In this document: one piece after another, positions 42,503 through 53,531 of the stretch
Position numbering within the stretch: the first letter of the stretch is position 1
Layout of the letters: each line of letters opens with the position of its first letter
From: Collimonas sp. PA-H2
GTDB taxonomy: Bacteria; Pseudomonadota; Gammaproteobacteria; Burkholderiales; Burkholderiaceae_D
Direction: 5' to 3'
NCBI RefSeq assembly: GCF_002564105.1
Contig: NZ_PDBX01000001.1
Coordinates: 682,001 to 746,000, forward strand
DNA length: 64,000 nucleotides
Translations under genes and position numbers: made by a program
The notes under the pieces: generated by a model
Seen by the model: only the letters and a program-made list of their open reading frames with translations
Databases searched by the model: none
What the model was told of the DNA's origin: nothing

Positions 42503-44968
42503 TCAGCGCACACTCACCTCGACCCGCCGCGCCTCGGCGTTGTCGCCGCTGCCGGTAGTCACTTGCGGCTTCTCCAGTACGATCGCGTCTTCCGCCACGC
42601 CGCCGATCAGCAACAGCGCCTTGACGCTCTTGGCGCGTTCCTTGGAGATTTCTTCATTCTTGGCCGGATCGCCGGTGGTGTCATGGAAGCCGCTCACCAC
42701 CACTTTGGCGTCGGTCTTGGCCTTGGCCGCTTCGATGACCGGCGCCAGCTTTTCGCTGGTGTCGGCCGGCGCCTCCGACTTGCCCGATTCGAAATAGATC
42801 ACCGCAGACGGCGCCGAAGCCGGCGCAGTCGCCGCTGCTGCTGCGCTGCCGGCGCTGGCCGTTTCAGCTGCGGGCGCCGTAACCGGCGCCGGCACCAGGA
42901 TCACCTCCGGCCCTGCAACCGCCTGGTTCATGCCGCTCCCCGGCAGCAAAGGCACCAGCAGCAAGGCCACGATGTTGATGATCTTGATCAGCGGATTGAC
43001 CGCCGGACCGGCCGTATCCTTGTAGGGATCGCCGACCGTGTCGCCGGTCACCGCCGCCTTGTGCGCCTCCGAACCCTTGCCGCCGTGGTTGCCGTCCTCG
43101 ATATATTTCTTGGCATTGTCCCAGGCGCCGCCGCCGGTGGTCATGGAGATCGCCACGAACAGACCGGTGACGATGGTTCCCATCAGCAGGCCGCCCAGCG
43201 CCGCCGGGCCGAGGATCAGGCCAACCAGGATAGGTACCACCACCGGCAGCAGCGACGGGATGATCATTTCCTTGATCGCCGATGAAGTCAGCATGTCGAC
43301 CGCCTTGTCGTACTCCGGCTTGCCGCTGCCGTCCATGATGCCCTTGATGTCGCGGAACTGGCGCCGCACTTCCACCACCACCGCGCCGGCGGCGCGGCCC
43401 ACGGCTTCCATCGCCATCGCCCCGAACAGGTAGGGGATCAGGCCGCCGATGAAGAGGCCGACGATCACCAGCGGATTGGAGAGATCGAAGACGGTGCTCT
43501 TGCCGACCGAATCGAGGGCATGGGTGTAATCGGCGAACAGCACCAGCGCCGCCAGGCCGGCCGAGCCGATAGCATAGCCCTTGGTGACCGCCTTGGTGGT
43601 ATTGCCGACCGCGTCCAGCGGATCGGTAATCGCCCGCACCGAATCCGGCAGGCCCGACATTTCGGCGATGCCGCCGGCGTTATCGGTGATCGGACCGTAG
43701 GCGTCCAGCGCCACGATGATGCCGGCCATCGACAGCATGGCAGTGGCAGCGATGGCGATGCCGTACAGGCCCGCCAGCCAATAAGACGCCAGAATGGCGA
43801 CGCACACCGCCAGCACCGGATAGGCAGTCGATTTCATCGAGACGCCGAGACCGGCGATGATATTGGTGCCGTGGCCGGTGGTGGAGGCTTGCGCGATGTG
43901 GCGCACCGGCTTGAAATCGGTGCCGGTGTAATACTCGGTGATGTAGACCATCAAGCCGGTGAGGACGATGCCGATGAAGGCTGAGCCCATCAGCGGTATC
44001 CGCATTGGCTCCGGCAGGATCAGCCAGGTCACCACTGCAAAGCCGATCAGGCTCAGGATCGCCGCCCACCACAGGCCGGTATACAGCGCCGACATGATTT
44101 TCTTGCCCGGCTTGGCCTTGACCATGGAACAACCGATGATCGAGGCCAGGATGGAGACGCCGCCCAGGGCCAGCGGATACAGCACCGCCAGCAATTCGGC
44201 GCCATGCACCAGCAGCGAACCGAGCAGCATGGTGGCGATCAAGGTCACCACATAGGTTTCGAACAAGTCGGCCGCCATGCCGGCGCAGTCGCCGACATTG
44301 TCGCCGACGTTATCGGCGATCACCGCCGGATTGCGCGGGTCATCTTCCGGAATGCCGGCTTCCACCTTGCCCACCAGGTCGGCGCCGACGTCGGCGCCCT
44401 TGGTGAAGATGCCGCCGCCGAGACGGGCGAAAATCGAAATCAGCGAAGCGCCGAAAGCCAGTCCGATCAGCGGCCGGATGACATCATGCAGCGACGCGCT
44501 GGCAGGTCCGGTGAAGGCCAGCAGCCACAGGAAAAACAAGGTTACGCCGAGCAAGCCAAGGCCTACCACCAGCATGCCGGTGATGGCGCCGCCGCGGAAA
44601 GCGACGTTCAGCGCCGGCCCGATGCCCTTGGTGGCGGCTTGGGCGGTGCGCACATTGGCGCGCACCGAGACATTCATGCCGATGAAGCCGCAGGCGCCCG
44701 ACAGCACCGCGCCGATCAGAAAGCCGGCGGCGGTCACCAGCCCCAGTCCCGGCAATATGGCAATCACGATGAACAGCACCGCGCCGACGATGGCGATGGT
44801 GCGGTACTGGCGCGCCAGGTAGGCGGCGGCGCCCTGCTGGATCGCGGCGGCAATTTCCTGCATGCGCGGATTACCAGGATCCTGCTTCAATATCCAACTG
44901 CGTGAAACCAGCCCGTAGATAACGGCAATGATGCCGCAAGCGACGGCAAACCATAGACTTGATGCCAT
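42503..44968 (-). CDS. hppA: Membrane-bound proton-translocating pyrophosphatase with C-terminal OmpA-like domain
   Basis: An 821-residue protein. Residues 1 to about 690 are an H+-pumping pyrophosphatase with some 16 membrane helices. The substrate motif [23 protein letters not shown] and the [19 protein letters not shown] segment are intact. GNTTKA carries the Lys typical of K+-independent proton pumps. It hydrolyses PPi to drive protons out of the cytoplasm. After an Ala/Pro-rich linker of about 40 residues comes an OmpA_C-like domain ([45 protein letters not shown], ending ARRVEVSV). The ATG at 44968 has a perfect AGGAGG site. The fusion is unusual. Family pumps normally end with the last helix. 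Confidence 0.93.
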   Translation of the reverse strand: MASSLWFAVACGIIAVIYGLVSRSWILKQDPGNPRMQEIAAAIQQGAAAYLARQYRTIAIVGAVLFIVIAILPGLGLVTAAGFLIGAVLSGACGFIGMNVSVRANVRTAQAATKGIGPALNVAFRGGAITGMLVVGLGLLGVTLFFLWLLAFTGPASASLHDVIRPLIGLAFGASLISIFARLGGGIFTKGADVGADLVGKVEAGIPEDDPRNPAVIADNVGDNVGDCAGMAADLFETYVVTLIATMLLGSLLVHGAELLAVLYPLALGGVSILASIIGCSMVKAKPGKKIMSALYTGLWWAAILSLIGFAVVTWLILPEPMRIPLMGSAFIGIVLTGLMVYITEYYTGTDFKPVRHIAQASTTGHGTNIIAGLGVSMKSTAYPVLAVCVAILASYWLAGLYGIAIAATAMLSMAGIIVALDAYGPITDNAGGIAEMSGLPDSVRAITDPLDAVGNTTKAVTKGYAIGSAGLAALVLFADYTHALDSVGKSTVFDLSNPLVIVGLFIGGLIPYLFGAMAMEAVGRAAGAVVVEVRRQFRDIKGIMDGSGKPEYDKAVDMLTSSAIKEMIIPSLLPVVVPILVGLILGPAALGGLLMGTIVTGLFVAISMTTGGGAWDNAKKYIEDGNHGGKGSEAHKAAVTGDTVGDPYKDTAGPAVNPLIKIINIVALLLVPLLPGSGMNQAVAGPEVILVPAPVTAPAAETASAGSAAAAATAPASAPSAVIYFESGKSEAPADTSEKLAPVIEAAKAKTDAKVVVSGFHDTTGDPAKNEEISKERAKSVKALLLIGGVAEDAIVLEKPQVTTGSGDNAEARRVEVSVR

Positions 44969-45212
44969 GTTGACTCCTCCTGTTTTTCGAACGGCTGCAC
45001 GACAAAATAAGACAATCACACCATTTCACCGGTCTGCGCGACACCAACTTGGCGCCTGCGATTCCCGGCCGATACCGCGTAATGCAAAATTTTTCGTTGC
45101 CCTTTTATTTTCAGTGAGATGCTTGGGCTGGCTTTGACGGGTTGCTGCTGCCTGAAGATTGGAGCTTGGATTTATTCTAAATGACTTTGTCGCAAAGTAT
45201 TGATTAAAAGAA

Positions 45213-45234
45213 AAAGCGGACCGAAGTCCGCTTT
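45213..45234 (-). terminator. Rho-independent terminator of the exbB-to-adk gene string
   Basis: On the minus strand AAAGCGGAC, a TTCG tetraloop, and GTCCGCTTT form a perfect 9-bp stem followed by a T-rich tract. It lies 2 bp after the adk stop. Confidence 0.9.
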
Positions 45235-45236
45235 CT

Positions 45237-45902
<666 letters not shown>

Positions 45903-46097
45903 CTAAGGTGAGTTTGTGAATTGATTGTGGCGACGGCGCACAGCGAACTGGCAGCGACGTCTCCTGAGATGCTTATTTATATCACGCTATCTTTGCATGA
46001 AACTTACCATACAATTTTACCAAACAGCGCGCTTTGCCCACGATTTGGGCACGTTTTCTGTTGGTTCAACGATGATTTTCTGTTATTTCCTGGTATT

Positions 46098-46862
46098 TCA
46101 TGCAGTGAAAAAACGGCGCACCCGCTCCAGGTCTTCCGCCGTATCGACGCCAGGCGCCGGCGCCGCCGGCGCAATATGCACCGCAATCGGATAGCCGTGC
46201 CACAACACCCGCAGCTGCTCCAGCGCTTCGATCTGTTCCAGCGGCGACACTGCCAAAGTCGGGTAGGTTTGCAAAAAACCATTGCTGTAGGCGTACAAGC
46301 CGATATGCCGCAAAGGCTGGTAGCCGGCTGGCAGGCTCTGCTGCGTTTGCGCAAAACCGTCCCGGTGCCAGGGAATCGTCGCCCGTGAAAAATACAGGGC
46401 GCGCCCGGCCTGGTTCAGCACTACCTTGACCACATTCGGATTGAATATATCACTCACCGCATCGATGACATGGGCCGCGGTCGCCATCGGCACCTCGGCG
46501 CTGATCTGGGCGGCAGTGGCCGCGATCAGGGCCGGATCGATCATCGGTTCGTCGCCCTGCACGTTGACCACCACGGCATCGGCCGCCAGACCCAGCGCCG
46601 CCGCCACTTCCGCGATGCGGTCGGTGCCGGAAGGATGGTCGGCGCGCGTCAGCCGTGCGGCAATCCCATGCTGGGCGCAGACCGCCAGGATTTCCGCATG
46701 GTCGGTGGCCACGATCACCTGCGCCGCCCCGGATTGCGCAGCGCGCTCGGCGGTGCGCACGATCATCGGCTTGCCGCCGATGTCGGCCAGCGGCTTGTTG
46801 GGCAGGCGGGTGGAAGCCAGCCGCGCCGGAATGATGACCGTGAAAGGCTTGCTCGGACTCAC
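46098..46862 (-). CDS. kdsB: 3-deoxy-manno-octulosonate cytidylyltransferase (CMP-KDO synthetase)
   Basis: A 254-residue KdsB that activates KDO with CTP for lipopolysaccharide core synthesis. The N-terminus [28 protein letters not shown] is the nucleotidyltransferase signature. [13 protein letters not shown] and the [11 protein letters not shown] segment are also typical. I favour the GTG at 46862 (GGGAG 6 nt upstream) over the GTG at 46877 that immediately follows the previous stop. The gene is preceded by the Trm112 and lpxK genes, a conserved lipid A/LPS arrangement. Confidence 0.96.
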   Translation of the reverse strand: MSPSKPFTVIIPARLASTRLPNKPLADIGGKPMIVRTAERAAQSGAAQVIVATDHAEILAVCAQHGIAARLTRADHPSGTDRIAEVAAALGLAADAVVVNVQGDEPMIDPALIAATAAQISAEVPMATAAHVIDAVSDIFNPNVVKVVLNQAGRALYFSRATIPWHRDGFAQTQQSLPAGYQPLRHIGLYAYSNGFLQTYPTLAVSPLEQIEALEQLRVLWHGYPIAVHIAPAAPAPGVDTAEDLERVRRFFTA

Positions 46863-46877
46863 AGTGTCTCCCGCCAC

Positions 46878-47072
46878 TCAGGCTGCAGGAGCCGCGCCGC
46901 CGGCCGGGGCGCTGAGGTCGCGCGCCTGGTCGGCCCACATGATGGGGATGCCGTCGCGGATCGGATAAGCCAGTTTGTCAGCGTTACAAATCAGTTCCTG
47001 GGCTTTCTTGTCATGATGCAGCGGTCCTTTGCAGATCGGGCAGACCAGGATGTCAAGCAGTTGAGTGTCCAC
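46878..47072 (-). CDS. Trm112 family zinc-ribbon-like protein (YcaR)
   Basis: A 64-residue protein. From the GTG at 47072 it reads [18 protein letters not shown], the family start, then [19 protein letters not shown]. The first Cys pair (CPIC) is intact, and a third Cys follows in LICN. Eukaryotic Trm112 activates several methyltransferases. The small bacterial forms have no settled role but are regularly next to kdsB and lpxK. The GTG is supported by GGAGAAAC upstream. The start overlaps the end of lpxK by 20 nt, and kdsB follows within 20 bp. Confidence 0.92.
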   Translation of the reverse strand: MDTQLLDILVCPICKGPLHHDKKAQELICNADKLAYPIRDGIPIMWADQARDLSAPAGGAAPAA

Positions 47073-48096
47073 GGAGTTTCTCCAGAATTTGATGTGACAG
47101 TGCGGCGTCAATCTGCGCCGTCACCGGAACGACCCAGATGCGCGGGTCGTTTTTAATAGAAGCTATTTGTCGACATTTTACTGCATCCTTTTCCGTGATC
47201 AGGATCAGCTCTGCCTGCAGGGCGGCAAACGGATTGTCGGAAAAGTCATGATGATCGGGCAAGGCCAGCGTCTCGAACGCCAGGCCGGCCGCGCTCAGCA
47301 TGTTGAAAAAGCGTTGCGGATTGCCTATCCCGGCGGCTGCGGCGAGCTTCAGCGCCGGATCGCGCAAGCTGGCCAGCGTCCGCGTCTGCGCCGGATCGGC
47401 CAGGCGTTCGGCCTGCTCACCCACCAGCTGCATGCGGATAGCTCCGGCCGGCATGGAGGCGGGAATCGCGGGGGCATTGACCACGGTAAAGTCGCGCCGG
47501 CGCGAAGCCGGTTCGCGCAAGGGCCCGGCCGGCAGCAGCCAGCCGTTGCCGGGGCCGCGGGAATCGAACAGGACGATTTCGATATCGCGCTGCAAACGGT
47601 AATGCTGCAAGCCGTCGTCAGACAAGATCAGGTTGACTTCGGGATGCGCATGCAGCAAGACTTGCGCCGCCGCCACCCGGTCGCGCCCGACCACCACCGG
47701 GCACTGCGCGCGGCCGGCGATCAGCAAGGGTTCGTCGCCGACCTCGGCCGCCAGCGAAGTTGCATTCACTTGCCGCACCTGTGGTTTTCCATCGGCAGAT
47801 TGCGCCGCATAGCCGCGCGAGATCACGCCCGGTACATAGCCGGCTTGGCGCAGGGCTTGCACCAGCCAGATCGTCAGCGGCGTCTTGCCGGTGCCGCCGA
47901 CAAAGATATTGCCGACCACGATCACCGGCACCGGCAAGCGGGTGCTGGCCTGCCAGCCGGCGGCATAGAGCCGGCGCCGCAATGCCGCCAGCAAGCCGAA
48001 CAGCAGCGACAGCGGCCACAGCAGGCATGCCAGCAAGCCGCGCCGCTGCCAGGCGGCGCTCAGGGTCGATTCAAGCGAACTTTTACTTGTGGCCAC
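47053..48096 (-). CDS. lpxK: Tetraacyldisaccharide 4'-kinase
   Basis: A 347-residue inner-membrane kinase that phosphorylates the 4' position of the lipid A precursor. An N-terminal hydrophobic helix ([19 protein letters not shown]) anchors it. The P-loop [15 protein letters not shown] is the family's Walker A, and the segment VISRGYAA and [15 protein letters not shown] are diagnostic. I chose the GTG at 48096 ([12 protein letters not shown]), because the longer frame reads back over exbD. It overlaps exbD by 14 nt and Trm112 by 20 nt, forming a tight operon. Confidence 0.95.
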   Translation of the reverse strand: MATSKSSLESTLSAAWQRRGLLACLLWPLSLLFGLLAALRRRLYAAGWQASTRLPVPVIVVGNIFVGGTGKTPLTIWLVQALRQAGYVPGVISRGYAAQSADGKPQVRQVNATSLAAEVGDEPLLIAGRAQCPVVVGRDRVAAAQVLLHAHPEVNLILSDDGLQHYRLQRDIEIVLFDSRGPGNGWLLPAGPLREPASRRRDFTVVNAPAIPASMPAGAIRMQLVGEQAERLADPAQTRTLASLRDPALKLAAAAGIGNPQRFFNMLSAAGLAFETLALPDHHDFSDNPFAALQAELILITEKDAVKCRQIASIKNDPRIWVVPVTAQIDAALSHQILEKLRGHSTA

Positions 48097-48517
48097 TAGT
48101 CTGGGCGGCAAACGTGATCTTGTCGAAACCTGCCAGACGCGCAGCTTCCAGCACATTGATCACAGTCTGATGGGTCGCCATGGCGTCGGCATTGATGATC
48201 ACCACCGGGTCCGCCTTGGACTGGCCATCGGCCTGCACCGCATTCTTCAGGTCCAGCGCCAGCGACGCCGCATCCTTGGACGACACCTGCACGTTGTTCA
48301 CAGCGTACTGACCCTGCGGATTGACCGCGACGTTGATCTCCTGCGGCTGCGTCATGGCCTTGTCGGCATCGGCGGTCGGCAAGGTGATCTGCAGCGCGGT
48401 GAACTTGCTGTAACTGGTGGTCACCATCAGGAAGATCACGATCACCAGCAAGACATCGATGAACGGAATCAGGTTGATTTCAGGGTCCTCGCGGCCCTTG
48501 CCTTTACGGAAATTCAT
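48083..48517 (-). CDS. exbD: ExbD/TolR-type biopolymer transport protein
   Basis: A 144-residue inner-membrane protein with a single N-terminal helix (INLIPFIDVLLVIVIFLMV). The conserved Asp of this helix (FIDVLL) is the proton-carrying residue of ExbD/TolR. A periplasmic domain follows. With ExbB it converts proton-motive force to mechanical energy, usually for TonB. The start overlaps the exbB stop by 4 nt (ATGA). Placement in front of lpxK, with no tonB near, is typical of Burkholderiales. Confidence 0.95.
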   Translation of the reverse strand: MNFRKGKGREDPEINLIPFIDVLLVIVIFLMVTTSYSKFTALQITLPTADADKAMTQPQEINVAVNPQGQYAVNNVQVSSKDAASLALDLKNAVQADGQSKADPVVIINADAMATHQTVINVLEAARLAGFDKITFAAQTSGHK

Positions 48518-49119
48518 TTACGCGCACCATGAACTGTATCGACAAATTTTACAGCCTGCTGCTCCATATCAACCACGAAGCCGTCCACCAGGGCGCGGAA
48601 ATGGCGATAGAAAATCAAGGCAGGCATGGCGATCGCCAGACCGAAGCCTGTGTTATACAGCGCCACCGAAATGCCATGGCCCAGTTGCGTAGGATCGGCG
48701 CCGGCGCCAGTGGTCGCGCCAAAGATTTCGATCATGCCGACCACCGTGCCGAACAAGCCCATCAATGGCGCCAGCGAGGCAATCGTGCCCAGCGTCGTCA
48801 GGAACCGTTCGAGGTCATGCGCAGTCGCCTGGCCGGCCTCTTCGATCGATTCCTTCATCAGGTCGCGCGGCGCATCGACATTGCGCAGGCCGGCAGCCAG
48901 CACCCGCCCCAGCGGCGAATTGGAAGCAAGGTTGGTCAAGACGTCGTCATTGATCTTGCCGTTGTGATAAACCCGTATCACTTCCTGCAACAGTTGCGGC
49001 GGCAGAATCCGCGGACGGCGCAAATAAACGAGACGTTCGATAATCAATGCGGTGGCAATGACTGAGGCAATTAACAACAACCAGATTGGCCAGCCCGCAG
49101 CTTGAATAATGGCAAACAA
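48514..49119 (-). CDS. exbB: ExbB/TolQ/MotA-family proton channel protein
   Basis: A 201-residue protein with three membrane helices: GWPIWLLLIASVIATALIIE at the start, then TTLGTIASLAPLMGLFGTVVGMIEIF, and VALYNTGFGLAIAMPALIFYRHF. The last two contain the conserved TLGTIA..APLLGLLGTV and ALxTTxxGLxVAIPA-type motifs. It forms the pentameric proton channel around ExbD. First gene of the leftward exbB-exbD-lpxK-Trm112-kdsB(-adk) string. Its promoter lies in the repeat-rich gap towards xseA. Confidence 0.95.
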   Translation of the reverse strand: MFAIIQAAGWPIWLLLIASVIATALIIERLVYLRRPRILPPQLLQEVIRVYHNGKINDDVLTNLASNSPLGRVLAAGLRNVDAPRDLMKESIEEAGQATAHDLERFLTTLGTIASLAPLMGLFGTVVGMIEIFGATTGAGADPTQLGHGISVALYNTGFGLAIAMPALIFYRHFRALVDGFVVDMEQQAVKFVDTVHGARK

Positions 49120-49213
49120 AAGAAACTCCTTGGTGAGGTACGAATACAGTAGAGCGTATTGACGAGACGGGGTCGCCTAGACAAATGCAGATGAGGGGTT
49201 CATCGGCATGGAT

Positions 49214-49770
49214 GCAGAATGTAACTTGTTGACGGCTTGTGGGCAAGCGTGACAAGCATTGCTGAGCAGAAATTTTTATCGATGTGTTTTCTGCTGTGTT
49301 TTATGTTGATAAAACGCTTCCCGAAGTTTCACACACATTATGTGAACAAGATTGTGGACAAGTAGCGAACTCGATATTGAAGTCCATGATTTAAAAGGAA
49401 TTTTTCCCGCTGTTGCAAAAACAGGCAGGTTTTGCCGGCGCTGCGCGCGCAAAGTTCTCCACAGATTTTGGGGATAACTTTGTGCACAAGCGCACTGGAT
49501 TCATCTGAAGTCATTGATTGGAAACGCATTTTCACCAGTGTGAAGGAATGCCGCAAATGCGCCTGAAACAGGGCTTTACGGATGGCGAGAGAAATTTTCA
49601 CCATCATCCGTGATCGTTTTGCCATGCTTACCTGGCGCATATCCGACACATATCCACAAGCCGGCAGAAATCCGCAGTTACCCACAGAATATGTGGATAA
49701 GCTTGTGCGCAAGCTCACTGCATTCAGGACAAGCCTTTGATTTGTTTCACTTTTCCATTACTGTGCAGCG
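49214..49770. repeat. Three to four degenerate copies of a 65-90 bp element with DnaA-box-like sequences
   Basis: Within the 728-bp exbB-xseA gap, copies starting near 49332, 49454 and 49677 align along their length: a CCACAGA..TGTGGATAA-like inverted pair, then the palindrome CTTTGTGCACAAG or a variant, then CACTGxATTCA..AAGxC..TGATT. A fourth, weaker copy lies near 49214. A perfect DnaA box (TGTGGATAA, complement of TTATCCACA) is at 49692-49700. One-mismatch boxes lie at 49650-49658 and within each copy. No credible gene lies here. Confidence 0.7.
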
Positions 49771-49847
49771 GCTGTGCTTTACAATATCAGCGCTCCCTGT
49801 TCCGCCTACTTCAACGGACAAGGTAATTATTTGAATCGAAAGCCAGC

Positions 49848-51209
49848 ATGAATCTCTCCAGCCCTCCCGACAACCGTTCCAGCGGCCCTCAGATATTGAC
49901 GGTGTCCGCCTTGAATCAAGCCGTTGCGCGGATGCTGGAACGCAGTTTTCCACTGGCCTGGGTCTCGGGCGAAATCTCGAATTTCAAGAGCTACGCATCC
50001 GGCCACTGGTACTTCACGCTGAAGGACGATGCAGCGCAAGTGCGCGGCGTGATGTTCAAGGGCCGCGCCCAGCATGCTGGCTTTACCCCGCGCGACGGCG
50101 ACAAGGTGGAAGTGCGGGCGCTGGTGACCCTGTACGCCGCGCGCGGCGACTATCAGCTCAATGTCGAGGCGATCCGGCGCGCCGGCGTCGGCAATCTGTA
50201 CGAAGCGTTTTTGCGCCTGAAAGAAAAACTCAACGCCGAAGGCTTGTTCGATCCGGCGCGCAAACGGCCGCTGCCGCCGTTCGCCCGAACCATCGGCATC
50301 GTCACCAGCCTTCAGGCGGCGGCGCTGCGCGATATCCTGACCGCGCTGGCGCGCCGTGCGCCGCATGTGCGCGTGATTCTGTACCCGACGCCGGTGCAAG
50401 GCGACGGCGCCGCGGAAAAAATCGCGCGCGCCATCAACACCGCGGCGGCGCGCGCCGAATGCGAGTTGCTGCTGGTGTGCCGCGGCGGCGGCAGCATCGA
50501 AGATCTGTGGTCGTTCAATGACGAAGCGGTGGCGCGCGCGATTGTCGCCGCGCCGATGCCGGTGATTTCCGGAGTCGGCCACGAGACCGACTTCACCATC
50601 GCCGACTTTGCCGCCGACCTGCGCGCCGCCACCCCGACCGCCGCCGCCGAGCTGGCCACGGTGCCGCGCGGCGACTGGCTGGCGACGCTGGAAGCGCACG
50701 CCGACGACCTCACCCGCGCCTTGCGCCGGCAGCTGGGCGAAGCCAGCCAGACGCTGGACTGGCTGGGACGCCGCCTGAGCAGCCCGGCCGCCACCATTGC
50801 CCACGAACGAGTCAAGTTGCAAAGCCTGCACAGCCGCTTGCTGCACGCCACCCGCATTCCGCTGACGCAGTCGCGCTACGCCCTGCTCAACCTGCGCACC
50901 CGCCTGGCCGCGCGGATTCCCGATACCACGGCGCCACGCAGCGCACTGCTGGAGCAGAGCCGCCGCCTCGGCAGCGCGCTGGCGGCAAAAAACAAGGACC
51001 GGCGGCAGGCGCTGGCAGCGCTCAATGCGCAACTCGAACTGCTGAATCCGCAGCGCACGCTGGAACGCGGCTACGCCATCGTTTCCGACGCCAAAGGGCA
51101 TGTAATCCGCACGCCGCAAGCCTTGCAGCCACGCCATTTCGTTACTGTCCAACTGGCAGAAGGCAGCGCCAAGGTCGGCATAGACAGCGTGCAGGCAACA
51201 CTGGATTGA
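49848..51209 (+). CDS. xseA: Exodeoxyribonuclease VII large subunit
   Basis: A 453-residue XseA. An N-terminal OB-fold ([45 protein letters not shown]) is followed by the catalytic domain with [53 protein letters not shown], and [16 protein letters not shown]. The His/Asp of GHETD is the presumed active site. A long coiled-coil follows. The C-terminus has [14 protein letters not shown], typical of the family. With XseB it degrades single-stranded DNA from both ends. xseB is not next to it. sodB follows on the same strand. Confidence 0.97.
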   Translation: MNLSSPPDNRSSGPQILTVSALNQAVARMLERSFPLAWVSGEISNFKSYASGHWYFTLKDDAAQVRGVMFKGRAQHAGFTPRDGDKVEVRALVTLYAARGDYQLNVEAIRRAGVGNLYEAFLRLKEKLNAEGLFDPARKRPLPPFARTIGIVTSLQAAALRDILTALARRAPHVRVILYPTPVQGDGAAEKIARAINTAAARAECELLLVCRGGGSIEDLWSFNDEAVARAIVAAPMPVISGVGHETDFTIADFAADLRAATPTAAAELATVPRGDWLATLEAHADDLTRALRRQLGEASQTLDWLGRRLSSPAATIAHERVKLQSLHSRLLHATRIPLTQSRYALLNLRTRLAARIPDTTAPRSALLEQSRRLGSALAAKNKDRRQALAALNAQLELLNPQRTLERGYAIVSDAKGHVIRTPQALQPRHFVTVQLAEGSAKVGIDSVQATLD

Positions 51210-51401
51210 GCAACGATTTTGCTGGATGCGGCGCAGGCCACATAATGGATGGAATAAAAAGGAGCCGGAAAGCGCAAGCTTGCTGCATGGAATAGCTAAG
51301 CGCTTTACAATAGCTCTTTCCTGGAAACTGTTCATCACTTGTACTTGTATAGGCAACAGCTTCTTTGTAATCCCAATAAAACTATAGGAAGGACGCACAA
51401 C

Positions 51402-51989
51402 ATGGCACACACTCTCCCGCCCCTGCCGTACGCTCTGGATGCATTAGCTCCACACATTTCCAAAGAGACTCTGGAATTTCACTATGGCAAGCATCACCAG
51501 ACCTATGTGACCAACCTGAACAACCTGATCCCAGGCACAGAATTCGAAAACGCATCCCTGGAAGATATCGTCAAGAAATCGTCCGGCGGCGTCTTCAACA
51601 ATGCAGCGCAAATCTGGAACCACACTTTCTACTGGCATAGCCTGTCGCCGGTAGCACAAGGTGGCGGCGGCGCACCAACCGGCGCATTGGCAGATGCGAT
51701 CAACGCCAAGTGGGGTTCGTTCGACAACTTCAAGGCTGAACTGACCAAGACTGCAGTCGGCACTTTCGGTTCCGGCTGGGCCTGGCTGGTGAAGAATGCT
51801 GACGGTTCGCTCGGTCTGGTGTCGACTTCCAACGCAGCTACCCCACTGACTACCGACGCTAAGCCTTTGATCACCGTCGACGTCTGGGAACATGCGTACT
51901 ACATCGACTACCGCAACGCCCGTCCAAAATACCTGGAAGCATTCTGGGCATTGGCGAATTGGGAATTTGCTTCGAAGAATTTCGCATAA
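51402..51989 (+). CDS. sodB: Superoxide dismutase (Fe)
   Basis: A 195-residue cytoplasmic superoxide dismutase. It starts [20 protein letters not shown]. The metal ligands are visible: His in [12 protein letters not shown], His in [11 protein letters not shown], and Asp and His in [12 protein letters not shown]. Features such as [10 protein letters not shown] and the GSGWAWLV segment point to the iron-dependent group. The ATG at 51402 has a strong AGGAAGG site. Preceded by xseA (192 bp gap) and followed by an intrinsic terminator. Confidence 0.97.
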   Translation: MAHTLPPLPYALDALAPHISKETLEFHYGKHHQTYVTNLNNLIPGTEFENASLEDIVKKSSGGVFNNAAQIWNHTFYWHSLSPVAQGGGGAPTGALADAINAKWGSFDNFKAELTKTAVGTFGSGWAWLVKNADGSLGLVSTSNAATPLTTDAKPLITVDVWEHAYYIDYRNARPKYLEAFWALANWEFASKNFA

Positions 51990-52042
51990 CACGCAATTTA
52001 CTACAGCCGGCCAGGAATAAAAGACTGACCGGCATGCATGTT

Positions 52043-52077
52043 AAAAAGCGCCTGCTTCACCGTAGGCGCTTTTTTTT
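52043..52077 (+). terminator. Bidirectional intrinsic terminator after sodB
   Basis: AAGCGCCT (52045-52052) pairs with AGGCGCTT (52064-52071), and T runs follow on both strands. It serves sodB, and possibly the convergent CoA-transferase gene. Confidence 0.9.
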
Positions 52078-52107
52078 CGCCTTTTTTTTGTTAGCCGCCT
52101 CTCGCCA

Positions 52108-53511
52108 TTATTGCTGCCAGCTCGCCTCATAAGCATCCAGGGCCGATGGCGGCAGATCGAAATGCGGCGGCGTCTCCGTCATCTGCTCGGCCGGCGCGAT
52201 CGCACTGAGTTCGCCGAAGGAGGACGGGATCGTCTGCCGCCACTGATCGACTTCGGCAGCGCTGAGATCGGCATGCTGTAAGCCGTCGGCAAGGCGCGGC
52301 ATGGACTGCAGCCAGCGGCCGGTTTGCGCCAGCGAAACCCGCGCCCGCCAGCCGCCACCTTCTATGGCCCGCCTTTGCAGCGCAGTGATGGCGCAGAAAG
52401 CAGCCAGGTAACCGGTGGCATGATCCAGCGCCTGGCAAGGCAGCTTGCCGGGCTTGTCGCTGCTTGCGGCCTGCCCCTCTTCCCAGGCGATGCCGGTAGC
52501 CGACTGCACCAGGCTGTCGAAGCCGCGCCGCTCGGCCCAAGGGCCTGCATGGCCGTAGGCAGACAGACGGATCTCGATCAGGCCCGGCCGCAGCGCCTGC
52601 AATTCCTCACTGGAAAAGCCGTGCGCGGCGAGTGCGCCGGGGCGGTATGCGTGCAGGAAAATATCGGCGTCGCGTATCAGTTCGCGCAGGCGCTGACGCC
52701 CTGCCTCGTTGCGCAAATCCAGCTGGGCGGCACGCTTGCCGCGGCCGTTGTCGATCACCAGCGTCGGGATGTTCGGCAAGTGCGCGGCGCCTATCGCCAG
52801 CACTTCGGCGCCATGCTGGGCCAGCGTGCGCCCCGCTACCGGCGCTGCAATCACACGCGACAGATCGAGCACGCGCACGCCGCTGAGCGGACGTTGCAAG
52901 CTGCCGCGCAGCAGTTCTGGAACACTGTCGGCGATGCGTTCGATTTCGAACAGCGGCAAACCGGCGATGGCAGCCGCCTGCGGATGGGCCAGCCATTCGT
53001 CGGGACTGCGTATCAGCGCTGCGCACATGCCCTCTTGCGCCAGGCGCGCATCGAGTTCGCTGGCCTGCCAGCCGGCGATGGCGGCAGCCACGGCGGTACG
53101 ATTGCCGGCGCATTGCAGGACCCGCAGCACGCCGTCGCGGTGATGCGGAAAATTGGTATGCAGCTGTAGCCAGCGGCCGTCGCCGGCCTGGTAGTAGCCG
53201 GCGATCGGACTCCAGGGATCGGCCGGCGGCTTGCCGTCTATCAGCAGATAGCGTTCGCTGCGGAAGATGGCCAGCGCATGGCGCTGGTCGAGCATCACAC
53301 TTTGCCGGCGGCCGCTGCGTAAACGCCAGAACTCGGCCGCCGCCAGCGCCTGCGCGCCGATGGTGGCGGACGCCAGCGCGCCGACCTGGAACTGCGAAGG
53401 CAACTGTTGCGCCAAGTTGGAAAAACTGAGCTGCTCCAGGGCATCCGGCGCTTGGCCGGCGAGATCCCAGAGCGTGTTGAGCAATTGATCGGCCATGGTA
53501 TCGGCTTGCAT
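52108..53511 (-). CDS. Class III (CaiB/BaiF family) CoA transferase
   Basis: A 467-residue CoA transferase of the formyl-CoA/carnitine-CoA transferase family. The typical parts come in the middle: GVRVLDLSRVIAAPVAGRTLAQHGAEVLAIG, LDLRNEAGRQRLREL, DIFLHAYRPGALAAHGFSSEEL, and LIEIRLSAYGHAGPWAERRGFDSLVQ. An N-terminal region of about 200 residues precedes them and probably belongs to the same interlocked-dimer fold, circularly arranged. The ATG at 53511 is chosen for the AAGGACG site. The frame extends to 53661 through a repeat element, which I consider non-coding. Substrate unknown. It is divergent from an HTH-citrate synthase gene. Confidence 0.88.
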   Translation of the reverse strand: MQADTMADQLLNTLWDLAGQAPDALEQLSFSNLAQQLPSQFQVGALASATIGAQALAAAEFWRLRSGRRQSVMLDQRHALAIFRSERYLLIDGKPPADPWSPIAGYYQAGDGRWLQLHTNFPHHRDGVLRVLQCAGNRTAVAAAIAGWQASELDARLAQEGMCAALIRSPDEWLAHPQAAAIAGLPLFEIERIADSVPELLRGSLQRPLSGVRVLDLSRVIAAPVAGRTLAQHGAEVLAIGAAHLPNIPTLVIDNGRGKRAAQLDLRNEAGRQRLRELIRDADIFLHAYRPGALAAHGFSSEELQALRPGLIEIRLSAYGHAGPWAERRGFDSLVQSATGIAWEEGQAASSDKPGKLPCQALDHATGYLAAFCAITALQRRAIEGGGWRARVSLAQTGRWLQSMPRLADGLQHADLSAAEVDQWRQTIPSSFGELSAIAPAEQMTETPPHFDLPPSALDAYEASWQQ

Positions 53512-53531
53512 GATCGTCCTTATGGAAAGTA

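Noticed and set aside
49338..49718. 126-codon frame on the minus strand in the exbB-xseA gap
   Set aside because: It spans the degenerate repeats, has no ribosome site, and shows an implausible composition for a protein.
49214..49770. Calling this the chromosomal oriC
   Set aside because: No dnaA, dnaN, parAB or gidA is near. DnaA-box-like sequences alone do not make an origin, so I report only the repeat.
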